Assembly: GCF_003350345.1 (NCBI RefSeq)
Contig: NZ_QNVJ01000036.1
Location: forward strand, 1-64,000
Direction: 5' to 3'
Length of the DNA: 64,000 nucleotides
Origin: Alkalilacustris brevis
Lineage (GTDB): Bacteria > Pseudomonadota > Alphaproteobacteria > Rhodobacterales > Rhodobacteraceae
Shown here: piece by piece, positions 1 through 7,611 of the stretch
Layout: each line of letters starts with the position of its first letter
Position numbering within the stretch: position 1 is the first letter of the stretch
Translations under genes and position numbers: made by a program
The notes under the pieces: generated by a model
Database searches by the model: none
Seen by the model: only the letters and a program-made list of their open reading frames with translations
Told to the model about the DNA's origin: nothing

Positions 1-33
1 TCGCCCCGGTGGGGCGGCGTAAGCCCCCGGAAT

Positions 34-146
34 GGCAGGCGCTGCCCGGCGTTGCCGCCGGGCGAGGCCCCTCTGGCAAGGGGCTGTGTCATGTAGAAGC
101 CTTTGATCTCCTTTCGACGTGCTCAGATTCCAAATGCGATAGCCCT
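34..146 (+). repeat. ~113-bp dispersed repeat, copy A
   Basis: This stretch upstream of the first cyclophilin matches, in reverse complement and over its whole length, the segment at 24361-24475. Shared blocks include GCAGGCGCTGCCCGGCGTTG, TGTCATG, TTGATCTC and GTGCTCAGATTC. The match is far too long to be chance. It contains a GC-rich inverted repeat near its left end. No coding role is evident; it is probably a non-autonomous or structured intergenic repeat. Both copies lie 5' of a plus-strand gene, but in opposite orientations. Confidence 0.7.
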
Positions 147-224
147 GAGCCGCGAAGCCGGGCCTCTTTTCCTTTGCCGCCCGTCCCACTAGGGTGGCGC
201 GCAACCGCAGACAAGGAGAGGCAG

Positions 225-731
225 ATGCCCGAAATCAAGGACCCGGAGAACACCATCCTGATGGAGCTGAAAGACGGCACCGTCACCATCGAACTGATGC
301 CCGACATCGCGCCCCAGCATTGCGCGCGAATGAAGGAACTCGCCCGCGCCGGCGCCTATGACAACGTGGTCTTTCATCGGGTGATCGAGGGCTTCATGGC
401 CCAGACCGGCGATGTCGCCAATGGCAATACCGAGAAGGATTTCGACCTGCGCCGCGCCGGTACCGGCGGCTCGGACCTGCCCGACCTTCCCGCCGAGTTC
501 AGCCGCATCCCCCATGATCGAGGCACGCTGGGCGCGGCGCGCTCGTCGAACCCGAACAGCGCCAACAGCCAGTTCTTCATCAATTTCGGCGACAATCATT
601 TCCTCAACGGGCAATACACAGTCTATGGCCGGGTGATTGGCGGGATGGAGCATGTCGATGCCATCACCCGCGGCGAGCCGCCCGCGAGCCCTGACCGTAT
701 GCTCAGCGTGAAGGTGGCCGCCGATGACTGA
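225..731 (+). CDS. ppiB: Peptidyl-prolyl cis-trans isomerase, cyclophilin type (cytoplasmic)
   Basis: A 168-residue single-domain cyclophilin that catalyses cis-trans isomerisation of Xaa-Pro bonds. The family signature FHRVIEGFMAQTGD lies near residues 50-63 and SANSQFFI near 106-113. No signal peptide precedes the domain, so it should be cytoplasmic. I chose ATG 225 because AAGGAGAGG lies just upstream; the frame is open to position 9, but that extension is repeat DNA and has no cyclophilin similarity. Its stop overlaps the start of the next cyclophilin by 8 nt, so the two are probably translationally coupled. The C-terminal ~60 residues are almost identical to those of the next gene, indicating recent duplication or gene conversion. 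Confidence 0.93.
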   Translation: MPEIKDPENTILMELKDGTVTIELMPDIAPQHCARMKELARAGAYDNVVFHRVIEGFMAQTGDVANGNTEKDFDLRRAGTGGSDLPDLPAEFSRIPHDRGTLGAARSSNPNSANSQFFINFGDNHFLNGQYTVYGRVIGGMEHVDAITRGEPPASPDRMLSVKVAADD

Positions 732-1320
732 GTTCAGGCCAGGCATCTTTCGCGCGTTTGCGGTCGCAAGCCTGTTGGCCGCGGCCCCGGCCGCCATGGC
801 GCAAGACGGGGCGGCTCCGGAAAACACCATCCTGATGGAGCTTGAATCGGGCACGGTGGTGATCGAGCTTCTGCCCGAGGTCGCGCCGCTGCATTCCGAG
901 CGGATGCGCGAACTGGCCCGCGCCGGGGCCTATGACGGCGTGGTGTTTCACCGCGTCATCGAGGGCTTCATGGCGCAGACGGGTGATGTGGAGTTCGGCA
1001 ATGCCGAGGCCGCCGAATTCAGCCTGCGCATGGCCGGGCGGGGCGGCTCGGATCTGCCCGAACTGCCGGCCGAGTTCTCGGACCTACCCCATGACCGGGG
1101 CACGCTGGCCGCGGCGCGCAGCCAGCATCCCGACAGCGCCAACAGCCAGTTCTTCATCAATTTCGGCGACAATCACTTCCTTAACGGGCAATACACTGTC
1201 TATGGCCGGGTGATCGAGGGGATGGAACATGTCGATGCCATCACCCGCGGTGAGCCCCCCGCCAGCCCTGATCGCATGATCCGGGTGCAGGTGGCCGCCG
1301 ATGTGGAGCAGGCGCAGTAA
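724..1320 (+). CDS. Peptidyl-prolyl isomerase, cyclophilin type, with signal peptide (periplasmic)
   Basis: A 198-residue cyclophilin. The first ~26 residues form a typical Sec signal: basic start, hydrophobic core AVASLLAAAPAAMA and a cleavage motif AMA before QDG. The mature domain carries FHRVIEGFMAQTGD and SANSQFFINFGD, so it should act on periplasmic client proteins. It starts inside the previous gene (8-nt overlap) and ends 2 nt before the third cyclophilin, forming one transcription unit. The stretch from the SANSQFF motif to the C terminus is nearly identical to the first copy, while the N-terminal half has diverged. It is the middle member of a three-gene tandem array whose members appear targeted to different compartments. 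Confidence 0.92.
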   Translation: MTEFRPGIFRAFAVASLLAAAPAAMAQDGAAPENTILMELESGTVVIELLPEVAPLHSERMRELARAGAYDGVVFHRVIEGFMAQTGDVEFGNAEAAEFSLRMAGRGGSDLPELPAEFSDLPHDRGTLAAARSQHPDSANSQFFINFGDNHFLNGQYTVYGRVIEGMEHVDAITRGEPPASPDRMIRVQVAADVEQAQ

Positions 1321-1322
1321 CC

Positions 1323-1949
1323 GTGGGCACCCGGCGCGAGGCACTGATCGTCGGCGGGCTGTTCGCGCTGGGTTTCGCGGTGCTGGGGGGCTTCTATTAC
1401 GCGCAGACCCGCCCGGCACCGCAGCCGCCCTCGGCCGGGGTGGACACTGGCGGGCCCTATCTGGTGATCGAACTGGGCGGGCAGGTTTCGGGCGAGGTGG
1501 TGATCGATCTGCGCGACGATGTGGCGCCCCTGCATGTGGAGCGCGTCATCACACTGGCCGAGGCGGGCGCCTATGACGGGGTGGTGTTTCACCGTGTGAT
1601 CGAAGGTTTCATGGCGCAGACGGGCGATGTGCGCTTTGGCCGGGTGGGCGGCGACCCTGGCATGGCCGGGCGCGGCGGCTCGGACCTGCCCGACCTGCCG
1701 CTGGAGCCCTCGGACCTGCCCTTTGACACGGGCGCGGTCGGCATGGCCCGCGCCGACGCGCCGGACAGCGCCAACAGCCAGTTCTTCATCATGCTCGATC
1801 GCCATCCGCAACTGGACCGGCAATACACGGTGCTGGGCAGCGTGGTCGAGGGGATGGCGCATGTGCACGCGATCGCCAGGGGCGATCCGCGTGCCGGCGG
1901 CCGGGTGGAGGCGCCCGATTACATGGCACGCGTGCGCCTGCGCGAGTGA
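1323..1949 (+). CDS. Peptidyl-prolyl isomerase, cyclophilin type, membrane-anchored
   Basis: A 208-residue protein starting with GTG 1323, two bases after the preceding stop. An uncleaved-looking hydrophobic segment (about residues 8-27) follows a basic N terminus and has no clear signal-peptidase site, so the cyclophilin domain is probably tethered in the periplasm. FHRVIEGFMAQTGD and SANSQFFI are conserved. It is more diverged than the first two copies: the loop after the GD motif differs and the C terminus ends in an Arg-rich tail. The assignment to the family is secure; membrane anchoring is inferred from hydrophobicity. Confidence 0.9.
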   Translation: MGTRREALIVGGLFALGFAVLGGFYYAQTRPAPQPPSAGVDTGGPYLVIELGGQVSGEVVIDLRDDVAPLHVERVITLAEAGAYDGVVFHRVIEGFMAQTGDVRFGRVGGDPGMAGRGGSDLPDLPLEPSDLPFDTGAVGMARADAPDSANSQFFIMLDRHPQLDRQYTVLGSVVEGMAHVHAIARGDPRAGGRVEAPDYMARVRLRE

Positions 1950-2021
1950 CGCGGCGCGCGCAGGGCGGGGGGCGCGCGCGGCTGTGACGAGCTTGCGCCT
2001 TTCCGTCGCTGCGGTGCTGCG

Positions 2022-2127
2022 CTAAAGCAATTTCAGAAAAAGCTGATAGACTTTTTCGGTTCGAAATTGCGACAAAACAGAAGGTTGAAGCGTTTCGACG
2101 ATTCAACGAATGGCCGAAACGCTTTAG
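2022..2127 (+). repeat. Two-hairpin dispersed element, copy 1
   Basis: A 106-bp element bounded by CTAAAGC and its inverse GCTTTAG. The 5' half folds: GCAATTTC (2027-2034) pairs with GAAATTGC (2063-2070), enclosing GAAAAAG (2036-2042) with CTTTTTC (2051-2057). The 3' half folds: AAGCGTTTCG (2088-2097) pairs with CGAAACGCTT (2115-2124), with an inner ATTC/GAAT stem. Related copies lie at 16820-16923 and, inverted, at 19066-19169. It sits downstream of the cyclophilin array in sense orientation. Confidence 0.85.
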
Positions 2128-2164
2128 GAAAGGCGAAAGGGCCGCCTGCGGCGGCCGGATTTCC

Positions 2165-2197
2165 GCCTCCGGCGGGGATATTTGGACCAAGAAGAAG
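2165..2197 (+). repeat. GGATATTT element, copy a (GACCAAGAAG tail)
   Basis: This copy reads GCCTCCGGCGGGGATATTTG and then GACCAAGAAGAAG. It is preceded by a perfect GC-rich stem, GGCCGCC/GGCGGCC, near 2141-2157. Hairpin followed by a T-run resembles an intrinsic terminator for the upstream cyclophilin unit. It ends 29 nt before the ccmA start. Eleven other copies are in the window. Confidence 0.75.
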
Positions 2198-2226
2198 AGC
2201 AGGCCGGGGTCTGCCGGGCGGGGTGC

Positions 2227-2844
2227 ATGGAGCTTGTGGTCGAGGATCTGGCCTGCGCGCGCGGTGGGGTGGCGGTGCTCGAAGGGGTGTCGTTTTCGCT
2301 GGCGGGGGGGCGCGCGCTGGTGTTGCGCGGGCCCAATGGCTGCGGCAAGACCACGCTCTTGCGCACGCTGGCCGGGTTGCAGCCACCGCTGGCGGGGCGC
2401 GTCTCGGTCGCGCCCGAGGCGATCGCCTATGCCGCCCATGCCGATGGGTTGAAGCCCACGCTCACCGTGGCCGAGAACCTGGCGTTCTGGGCGCAGGTCT
2501 ATGGCGGGCCGGGGATCGGGGCGGCGCTGGAGGCGATGAACCTGGGCGAACTTTCGGGGCGGCAGGCGCAGAATCTTTCGGCCGGGCAGAAGCGGCGGCT
2601 GGGGCTGGCGCGGCTGGTGGTGGCGGCGCGCCCGGTGTGGGTTCTGGATGAGCCGACGGTGTCGCTGGATGCGGCGTCGGTGGCGCTGTTCGTCGCGGTG
2701 GTGCGGCGGCACCTGGCCGGTGGCGGCGCGGCGCTGATGGCCACACATATCGACCTGGGGCTGAAGGAGGCCGAGGTGCTGGAGCTTGCCCCCTACCGCG
2801 CGCAACCGCGCCAGAACGGCGCCTTTGACGAGGCCTTCGCATGA
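2227..2844 (+). CDS. ccmA: Haem exporter ABC protein CcmA (ATPase)
   Basis: A 205-residue ABC ATPase energising the CcmABCD complex, which loads haem onto CcmE in system I cytochrome c maturation. Walker [11 protein letters not shown] lies near residues 36-45, the signature LSAGQKRR near 116-123 and Walker B WVLDEP near 138-143. The length matches the family. I chose ATG 2227; the frame is open to 2182, but that would start inside a dispersed repeat. No good Shine-Dalgarno site is visible. It is the first gene of ccmABCDG. The partner genes ccmE, ccmF and ccmH are not in this window, and ccmI is far away at 49.5 kb. Confidence 0.92.
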   Translation: MELVVEDLACARGGVAVLEGVSFSLAGGRALVLRGPNGCGKTTLLRTLAGLQPPLAGRVSVAPEAIAYAAHADGLKPTLTVAENLAFWAQVYGGPGIGAALEAMNLGELSGRQAQNLSAGQKRRLGLARLVVAARPVWVLDEPTVSLDAASVALFVAVVRRHLAGGGAALMATHIDLGLKEAEVLELAPYRAQPRQNGAFDEAFA

Positions 2845-2875
2845 GCGGGCGGGCAATCCAGGAAAGGGGCGGATC

Positions 2876-3532
2876 ATGCTAGCGCTGTTTCTGCGCGACC
2901 TGCGCCTGGCGGTTCGCGCGGGTGGCGGCTTCGGCCTGGGGCTTGCGTTCTTTCTGCTGCTGGTGGTGCTGGTGCCACTTGGCGTGGGGCCGGAGGGGGC
3001 GGTGCTGGCGATGATCGCGCCGGGTATCCTGTGGGTCGGCGCGCTCTTGGCCTGCCTGCTCTCGCTCGACCGGATATTCGCGCTGGATTATGAGGATGGA
3101 TCGCTCGACCTGCTGGCGACGGCGCCGATTCCGATGGAGGGGGTGGTCACGGTCAAGGCGCTGGCGCATTGGGTGACGACGGGGCTGCCGCTGACGCTGA
3201 TCGCGCCGCTTCTGGGTGTGCTGCTGAGCCTGCCCGCCCCGGCCTATGGCTGGCTGGTTCTGTCGCTTGCACTGGGCACGCCGGCGCTGTCGGTCATTGG
3301 CACCTTCGGCGCGGCGCTCACGGTGGGGTTACGGCGCGGCGGGTTGCTGCTGTCGCTGCTGGTGTTGCCGCTTTATGTGCCGACGCTGGTTTTCGGGGCC
3401 GAACTGGTGCGCCGCGGGGCCGAGGGGCTGGCGGTGGGCACACCGCTGGCGCTGCTGGCCGGGATCACGCTGGGGGCCTTCGCGCTGCTGCCCTTTGCCT
3501 CGGCTGCGGCAATTCGTATCAACCTGCGCTGA
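2876..3532 (+). CDS. ccmB: Haem exporter membrane protein CcmB
   Basis: A 218-residue integral membrane protein, the CcmB permease partner of CcmA. Six hydrophobic segments are readable. The N terminus MLALFLRDLRLAVRAGGG and the loop LDYEDGSLDLLATAPIPMEG are typical of CcmB. I chose ATG 2876 because AGGAAAGG lies about 8 nt upstream; an earlier in-frame start at 2786 would lie inside ccmA. The 31-nt gap from ccmA and the shared orientation support one operon. Confidence 0.93.
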   Translation: MLALFLRDLRLAVRAGGGFGLGLAFFLLLVVLVPLGVGPEGAVLAMIAPGILWVGALLACLLSLDRIFALDYEDGSLDLLATAPIPMEGVVTVKALAHWVTTGLPLTLIAPLLGVLLSLPAPAYGWLVLSLALGTPALSVIGTFGAALTVGLRRGGLLLSLLVLPLYVPTLVFGAELVRRGAEGLAVGTPLALLAGITLGAFALLPFASAAAIRINLR

Positions 3533-3607
3533 CCGGATTCACGGGCCCGTGCATTGAGGCCGGGCGCAGCGCGGACTAGAACTGGGCCCGCATTACAGGA
3601 TTTCGCC

Positions 3608-4336
3608 ATGTCTGTCTGGGAATATGCCAATCCGAAGAAGTTCATGGACACTACCGGGCCGCTGATGCCCTGGGTGGCGGGGCTGGCGGCGGTGGTGACC
3701 GGGGTGGGCCTGATCTGGGGCTATTTCTTCACACCGGATGATTTTCGCCAGGGGTCGACCGTGAAGATCCTGTTTCTGCATGTGCCTTCGGCGATGATGG
3801 CAATCAATATCTGGATCATGATGCTGGTGGCCTCGCTGGTCTGGCTGATCCGGCGCCACCATGTGAGCGCGCTGGCGGCGCGGGCGGCGGCGCCCATCGG
3901 GCTTGCTATGACGGCGGTGGCGCTCTTTACCGGCGCGGTCTGGGGCCAGCCGATGTGGGGCACCTGGTGGGTGTGGGACCCGCGGCTGACTTCGTTCCTG
4001 GTGCTGTTTCTGTTCTATCTGGGCTATATCGCGCTTTGGCAGGCGATCGACGACCCCGACACCGCGGCCGATCTGACGGCGGTGCTGTGCCTTGTGGGGT
4101 CGATCTTTGCGCTGCTTTCGCGCTATGCGGTGTTCTTCTGGAGCCAGGGGCTGCATCAGGGGCCGTCGCTGAGCCTGCAGGCCGGTGAGCGAATGGACAT
4201 GACCTACAAGCTGCCGCTTTACGTCAGCATGGCGGGATTCGTGCTGATCTTCGTGGCGCTGGTGCTGGCGGGCACGCGCACCGAGATCCGCGCGCGGCGG
4301 ATCAAGGCGCTTGAAGCACGGGAGCGGATGGGATGA
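3608..4336 (+). CDS. ccmC: Haem-handling protein CcmC
   Basis: A 242-residue six-helix membrane protein of the haem-handling family. The tryptophan-rich periplasmic motif WGTWWVWDPRLTS lies near residues 118-130, and conserved haem-ligand histidines are in FLHVPSAMM and HQGPSLS. CcmC presents haem to CcmE. I chose ATG 3608, in front of MSVWEYANP, the usual N terminus; the 75-nt gap from ccmB leaves no room for another gene. The stop TGA (4334-4336) overlaps the ATG of ccmD. Confidence 0.95.
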   Translation: MSVWEYANPKKFMDTTGPLMPWVAGLAAVVTGVGLIWGYFFTPDDFRQGSTVKILFLHVPSAMMAINIWIMMLVASLVWLIRRHHVSALAARAAAPIGLAMTAVALFTGAVWGQPMWGTWWVWDPRLTSFLVLFLFYLGYIALWQAIDDPDTAADLTAVLCLVGSIFALLSRYAVFFWSQGLHQGPSLSLQAGERMDMTYKLPLYVSMAGFVLIFVALVLAGTRTEIRARRIKALEARERMG

Positions 4337-4500
4337 TGCCCGATCTGGGACGATACGCCGCCGAGGTGCTGGCGGCCTATGGGGTTTCGGCCCTGATCAT
4401 GGCGCTGCTGGTGGGGGGCATCTGGTTGCGCGGCACACGGATGAAGCGGCAGCTTGCCGAGATCGAGGCCAGGAGGAGGCGCGCCGATGCCAAGGATTAG
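4333..4500 (+). CDS. ccmD: Haem exporter small subunit CcmD
   Basis: A 55-residue protein identified from position and shape. It starts at the ATGATG overlapping the ccmC stop and has one transmembrane helix (about residues 17-31, SALIMALLVGGIW). A strongly basic cytoplasmic tail follows, with QLAEIEARRRRADAKD. This is the standard architecture of CcmD, which holds the CcmABC-CcmE complex together. Its last 14 nt overlap the start of ccmG, so translation is probably coupled. Confidence 0.9.
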   Translation: MMPDLGRYAAEVLAAYGVSALIMALLVGGIWLRGTRMKRQLAEIEARRRRADAKD

Positions 4501-5041
4501 GCCCTTGATGGTTTTGCCGCCGCTGGTGTTCCTGGCCGTGGCCGCGCTGTTTGCCGCGGGCAATTTCCGCGAGGATCGCGATTCCCTGCCCAGCCAGCGC
4601 GAGGGGCAATTCGCGCCGCCATTACAGCTTGGCGCGCTGGAGGGGCGCGGCGCGCCCTTCACCGACGAGACCTTGCGCGAAGATGGCGTGAAGCTGGTGA
4701 ATTACTGGGCCAGCTGGTGCGCGCCCTGCCGGGCAGAGCATCCGATGCTGGAGGAACTCGCGGCCGAGGGGTTGCCGATCTGGGGCATCAACTACAAGGA
4801 TACCGCGCGGCAGGCCAACGCCTTCCTTGACGAGCTTGGCGATCCCTTCGCCGGGCATGGCACCGATGCCGGGCGCACCGGCATCGAATGGGGGCTTTAC
4901 GGCGTGCCCGAGACCTATGTGATCGATGGCGAGGGGCGGATCGTGCTGCGCTTTGCCGGGCCGATCACGCGGCGGGTGCTGGAAGAGCGCATTCGCCCCG
5001 CGATCGAGGAAGCGCGCGAAAGGACAGATCCCGACTCCTGA
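4487..5041 (+). CDS. ccmG: Thiol:disulfide interchange protein CcmG (DsbE family)
   Basis: A 184-residue membrane-anchored periplasmic thioredoxin. A hydrophobic anchor at residues 7-24 is followed by a thioredoxin fold with the active site WASWCAPCRAEHP near residue 75 and the cis-Pro loop GVPETYVID near 142. It keeps apocytochrome CXXCH cysteines reduced for haem ligation. I chose ATG 4487 because AGGAGGAGG lies about 10 nt upstream, within the end of ccmD. It is the last gene of ccmABCDG. Confidence 0.95.
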   Translation: MPRIRPLMVLPPLVFLAVAALFAAGNFREDRDSLPSQREGQFAPPLQLGALEGRGAPFTDETLREDGVKLVNYWASWCAPCRAEHPMLEELAAEGLPIWGINYKDTARQANAFLDELGDPFAGHGTDAGRTGIEWGLYGVPETYVIDGEGRIVLRFAGPITRRVLEERIRPAIEEARERTDPDS

Positions 5042-5122
5042 TGCGGTGGCCACAGGGGGCGATGCGCCGCCGACATGGATGAGTCCGGGCGTTTCGCGAC
5101 GATTGACAGGCGTTGACGGCCC

Positions 5123-6757
5123 GTGAAACGGTTGACCATGCGCGCTGGAACGAAAACCCCCTTCCCGCCTGGAAAAGCCGTGCCACGAGCAGCTGGCATG
5201 GGGCAGGTCTGGCGCGGTCTCGTGGCAGCGGCCCTGCTGGGTGGCGGTCTCTTGGAAATGACGGGACAGGCCAGTCCGGCGAAAGCCGGCACAGGCGCAG
5301 GTCATGGGGCCGTGCGGGAGATGTCAGGGCCTGCACAGCCGCCTGTCTGCGTCGGCGACGCCACTGTCGCGCTCGAACGGTTTCTGGCCAGCTATGTCGA
5401 GGATTTGCGCAATCTTTATGTTCAGCGGTCCTTTGATGCGAGCGCGCTGGACCCGGTGGTCTATGGCGATCTTACACCCGGCGCCTTTCATACCGCCGCA
5501 AGCACCCTTGTTGGCCTGCAGGGAGAGGCAATGTTCCTGGTGCAGCACGTCGGGGATGCCTGGCTTTGCGCATTTGGCTGGGTTTCCGGCCCGCTGGACG
5601 GCGCAGAGGACGGGCAGTTCGGCCGACCCGAAGGCGAGGTGCGGTTCTTCTATGCCCGGCGGCCTGTCGAACGGGCGGACTTGCTGGCCGATGCACGCGC
5701 TGCGGTCGAATCGCTTGCATCGCGGGTGCCGTTGGGCGAGGCGCGCTCAAGCCGCTTGCCGGCGGAACAGGCCGCGGCGCAAGAGGTCACGCGCGGGGCC
5801 GTGGCGCTGCAGGCCGGCCCGGCAGAGCCTGACGCGACCGGGCACCTTGCCCGGCTGGGTGCGCATTTCGAAATGCCGGAAATCACCCGTGCCCTGGCGC
5901 AGACCAGGCATCTGACGCTCCATCTGCCGGGCGAACTGGCGTTGCTGCCATTGCTCGCCTTGCCGCTGGACGGGCAGCAGCCATTGGTCGAGACACATTC
6001 CGTCACCGGGATGGACCGATTGACATCCCTGCTTTCCCTGCCCGGGCTGAACGCGGTGCCGGGCATCGCGATCGACCGCAGCGGAAATCATGTGACGCGC
6101 GCCCTTGCCGATTATGAATTGCGCCTGATGCTTTGGTCGGGGCAGGGCGAACGCGGCCGTGCGGTATTCGGGGACCCGGGCGGCTTCGATTCAGACGCGT
6201 ATGGCGGGCTGATATTTCCGCCGCTGCCCGGGGCGCGGCGGGAGGCCGAGTGGCTGGCGGGTCGCCTGGATGCAGAGCTGGTCATCGGACAGGCGGCGAC
6301 AGGCGGACGGTTGCTTTCGGCCTTGCAAAGCACGTCGCTGGTGCATTTTGCTGGCCATGGAGTTGCCAGCGCCGAGGCACCGCTGGATGACAGCTATCTG
6401 GTCATGGCCGATGGTCCGCTCACCGCGCGCGAGATTCAGGATCAGATGCTGCCCGCGCCGCTGGTGATCCTGTCGGCCTGCGATACCGGGCGCGGGCAGG
6501 CCCTGGGCGCTGGCGTGATCGGCCTGGCGCGGGCCTTTCAAAAGGCCGGGGCGCTGGGCACGGTACTCAGCCATTGGCCGGTATCGGACGAATCCGCCGT
6601 GCCGCTGATGCTGGCCTTTCACGATGAACTGGAGCGTCATACGCCGCCGCAGGCGTTGCGCCACGCGGCCTTGCGCCTGCGTGAAGACTACCCCGATCCG
6701 GCAGACTGGGCGGCATTCGGGTATTTTGGAACACCGCTGGTGGCGCAATCGCAATAG
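5123..6757 (+). CDS. CHAT-domain (caspase-like) protease, probably exported
   Basis: A 544-residue protein whose C-terminal ~200 residues form a CHAT domain. The predicted catalytic dyad is His412 in HFAGHG and Cys453 in LSACDTGRG, followed by FQKAGALGTVLSHWPVSD and the closing WAAFGYFGTP block. GTG 5123 gives the full frame. ATG 5198 (residue 26) would instead give a clean signal peptide (MGQVWRG, hydrophobic core, AKA cleavage motif), so export is likely and 5198 may be the true start. Residues ~70-370 match nothing I recognise; there are no TPR repeats, unlike many CHAT proteins. Neighbours are ccmG upstream and convergent fpr, so no partner is suggested. Substrate unknown. Confidence 0.85.
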   Translation: MKRLTMRAGTKTPFPPGKAVPRAAGMGQVWRGLVAAALLGGGLLEMTGQASPAKAGTGAGHGAVREMSGPAQPPVCVGDATVALERFLASYVEDLRNLYVQRSFDASALDPVVYGDLTPGAFHTAASTLVGLQGEAMFLVQHVGDAWLCAFGWVSGPLDGAEDGQFGRPEGEVRFFYARRPVERADLLADARAAVESLASRVPLGEARSSRLPAEQAAAQEVTRGAVALQAGPAEPDATGHLARLGAHFEMPEITRALAQTRHLTLHLPGELALLPLLALPLDGQQPLVETHSVTGMDRLTSLLSLPGLNAVPGIAIDRSGNHVTRALADYELRLMLWSGQGERGRAVFGDPGGFDSDAYGGLIFPPLPGARREAEWLAGRLDAELVIGQAATGGRLLSALQSTSLVHFAGHGVASAEAPLDDSYLVMADGPLTAREIQDQMLPAPLVILSACDTGRGQALGAGVIGLARAFQKAGALGTVLSHWPVSDESAVPLMLAFHDELERHTPPQALRHAALRLREDYPDPADWAAFGYFGTPLVAQSQ

Positions 6758-6798
6758 ATTGGCAGCCGCGCCGCAGATTGCACAAGGCCGCTGCCCTC

Positions 6799-7611
6799 TC
6801 AGTCCACGAAGGCCTTCTCGACCACGTATTCGGCCGGGTCGCTGTTGGCGCCTTCGCGCAGGCCGTAGCCTTCGAGAATGGCCTTCATGTCGTGGTTGAA
6901 CGCCAGCGAGCCGCAGACCATGGCGCGGTCGGTTTCGGGGCTGATCGGCGGGGTGCCGATATCCGCGAACACCTTGCCCGATTTCAGGTTGTCGGTGATG
7001 CGGCCCATGCGCGGGCTCTCTTCGCGGGTGGTGGTGGGGTAGTATTTGAGCTTGTCGCCGACAAATTCGCCGATCAGCGGATCCTCGGGCAGGCTTTCCA
7101 CCAGTTCGCGGCCATAGTCCAGCTCGGCCGCGTCGCGGCAGGTGTGCATCAGGATGACTTCGTCATAGCGCTCATAGGTCTCGGGATCGCGCACGATCGA
7201 GGCGAAAGGCGCGATGCCCGTGCCCGTGGCGAACAGCCACAGCCGCTTGCCTGGCAGCAGCGCGTCCAGCACAAGCGTGCCCACCGGCTTGGGGCGCAGG
7301 ATGATCTCGTCGCCCGGCTGGATATGTTGCAGCCTTGATGTCAGCGGGCCATCTGGCACCTTGATCGAGTAGAATTCAAGCTCTTCGTCCCAGCTGGGCG
7401 AGGCGATGGAATAGGCCCGCAGAAGCGGTTTGCCGTTCTCGCCCATCAGGCCGATCATCACGAACTCGCCCGAGCGGAAGCGCAGGCTGCGCGGGCGGGT
7501 GACGCGGAAGGAAAACAGCCGATCCGTCCAGTGCCGCACCGAGGTGACGGTCTGGGCATCGGGCAGGGCCTTGGCTGCGGGGGCGTTCATGATGGTGCTC
7601 TGCTGGTTCAT
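6799..7611 (-). CDS. fpr: Ferredoxin/flavodoxin-NADP+ reductase
   Basis: A 270-residue FAD enzyme exchanging electrons between NADPH and ferredoxin or flavodoxin. The FAD motif RAYSIASPSWDEELEFYSIK (around residues 65-84) and the NADP-side motif LFATGTGIAPF are intact. From memory the protein closely resembles the characterised Rhodobacter capsulatus Fpr (272 residues). ATG 7611 (MNQQSTIMNAPAAKA) gives the matching length; ATG 7590 is possible, and the frame is open to 7659. It lies downstream of the cys operon on the same strand with a 90-nt gap, and may supply reductant for CysI. Confidence 0.94.
   Translation of the reverse strand: MNQQSTIMNAPAAKALPDAQTVTSVRHWTDRLFSFRVTRPRSLRFRSGEFVMIGLMGENGKPLLRAYSIASPSWDEELEFYSIKVPDGPLTSRLQHIQPGDEIILRPKPVGTLVLDALLPGKRLWLFATGTGIAPFASIVRDPETYERYDEVILMHTCRDAAELDYGRELVESLPEDPLIGEFVGDKLKYYPTTTREESPRMGRITDNLKSGKVFADIGTPPISPETDRAMVCGSLAFNHDMKAILEGYGLREGANSDPAEYVVEKAFVD

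Noticed and set aside
225-1949. Cyclophilin array as an assembly duplication artefact
   Set aside because: The three genes differ in N termini, targeting and codons, so they are real distinct genes.
2058-2064. GGTTCGA resembling a tRNA T-loop
   Set aside because: It occurs inside the two-hairpin element, with no cloverleaf, anticodon arm or CCA-end context; its counterparts in the other copies also lack tRNA structure.
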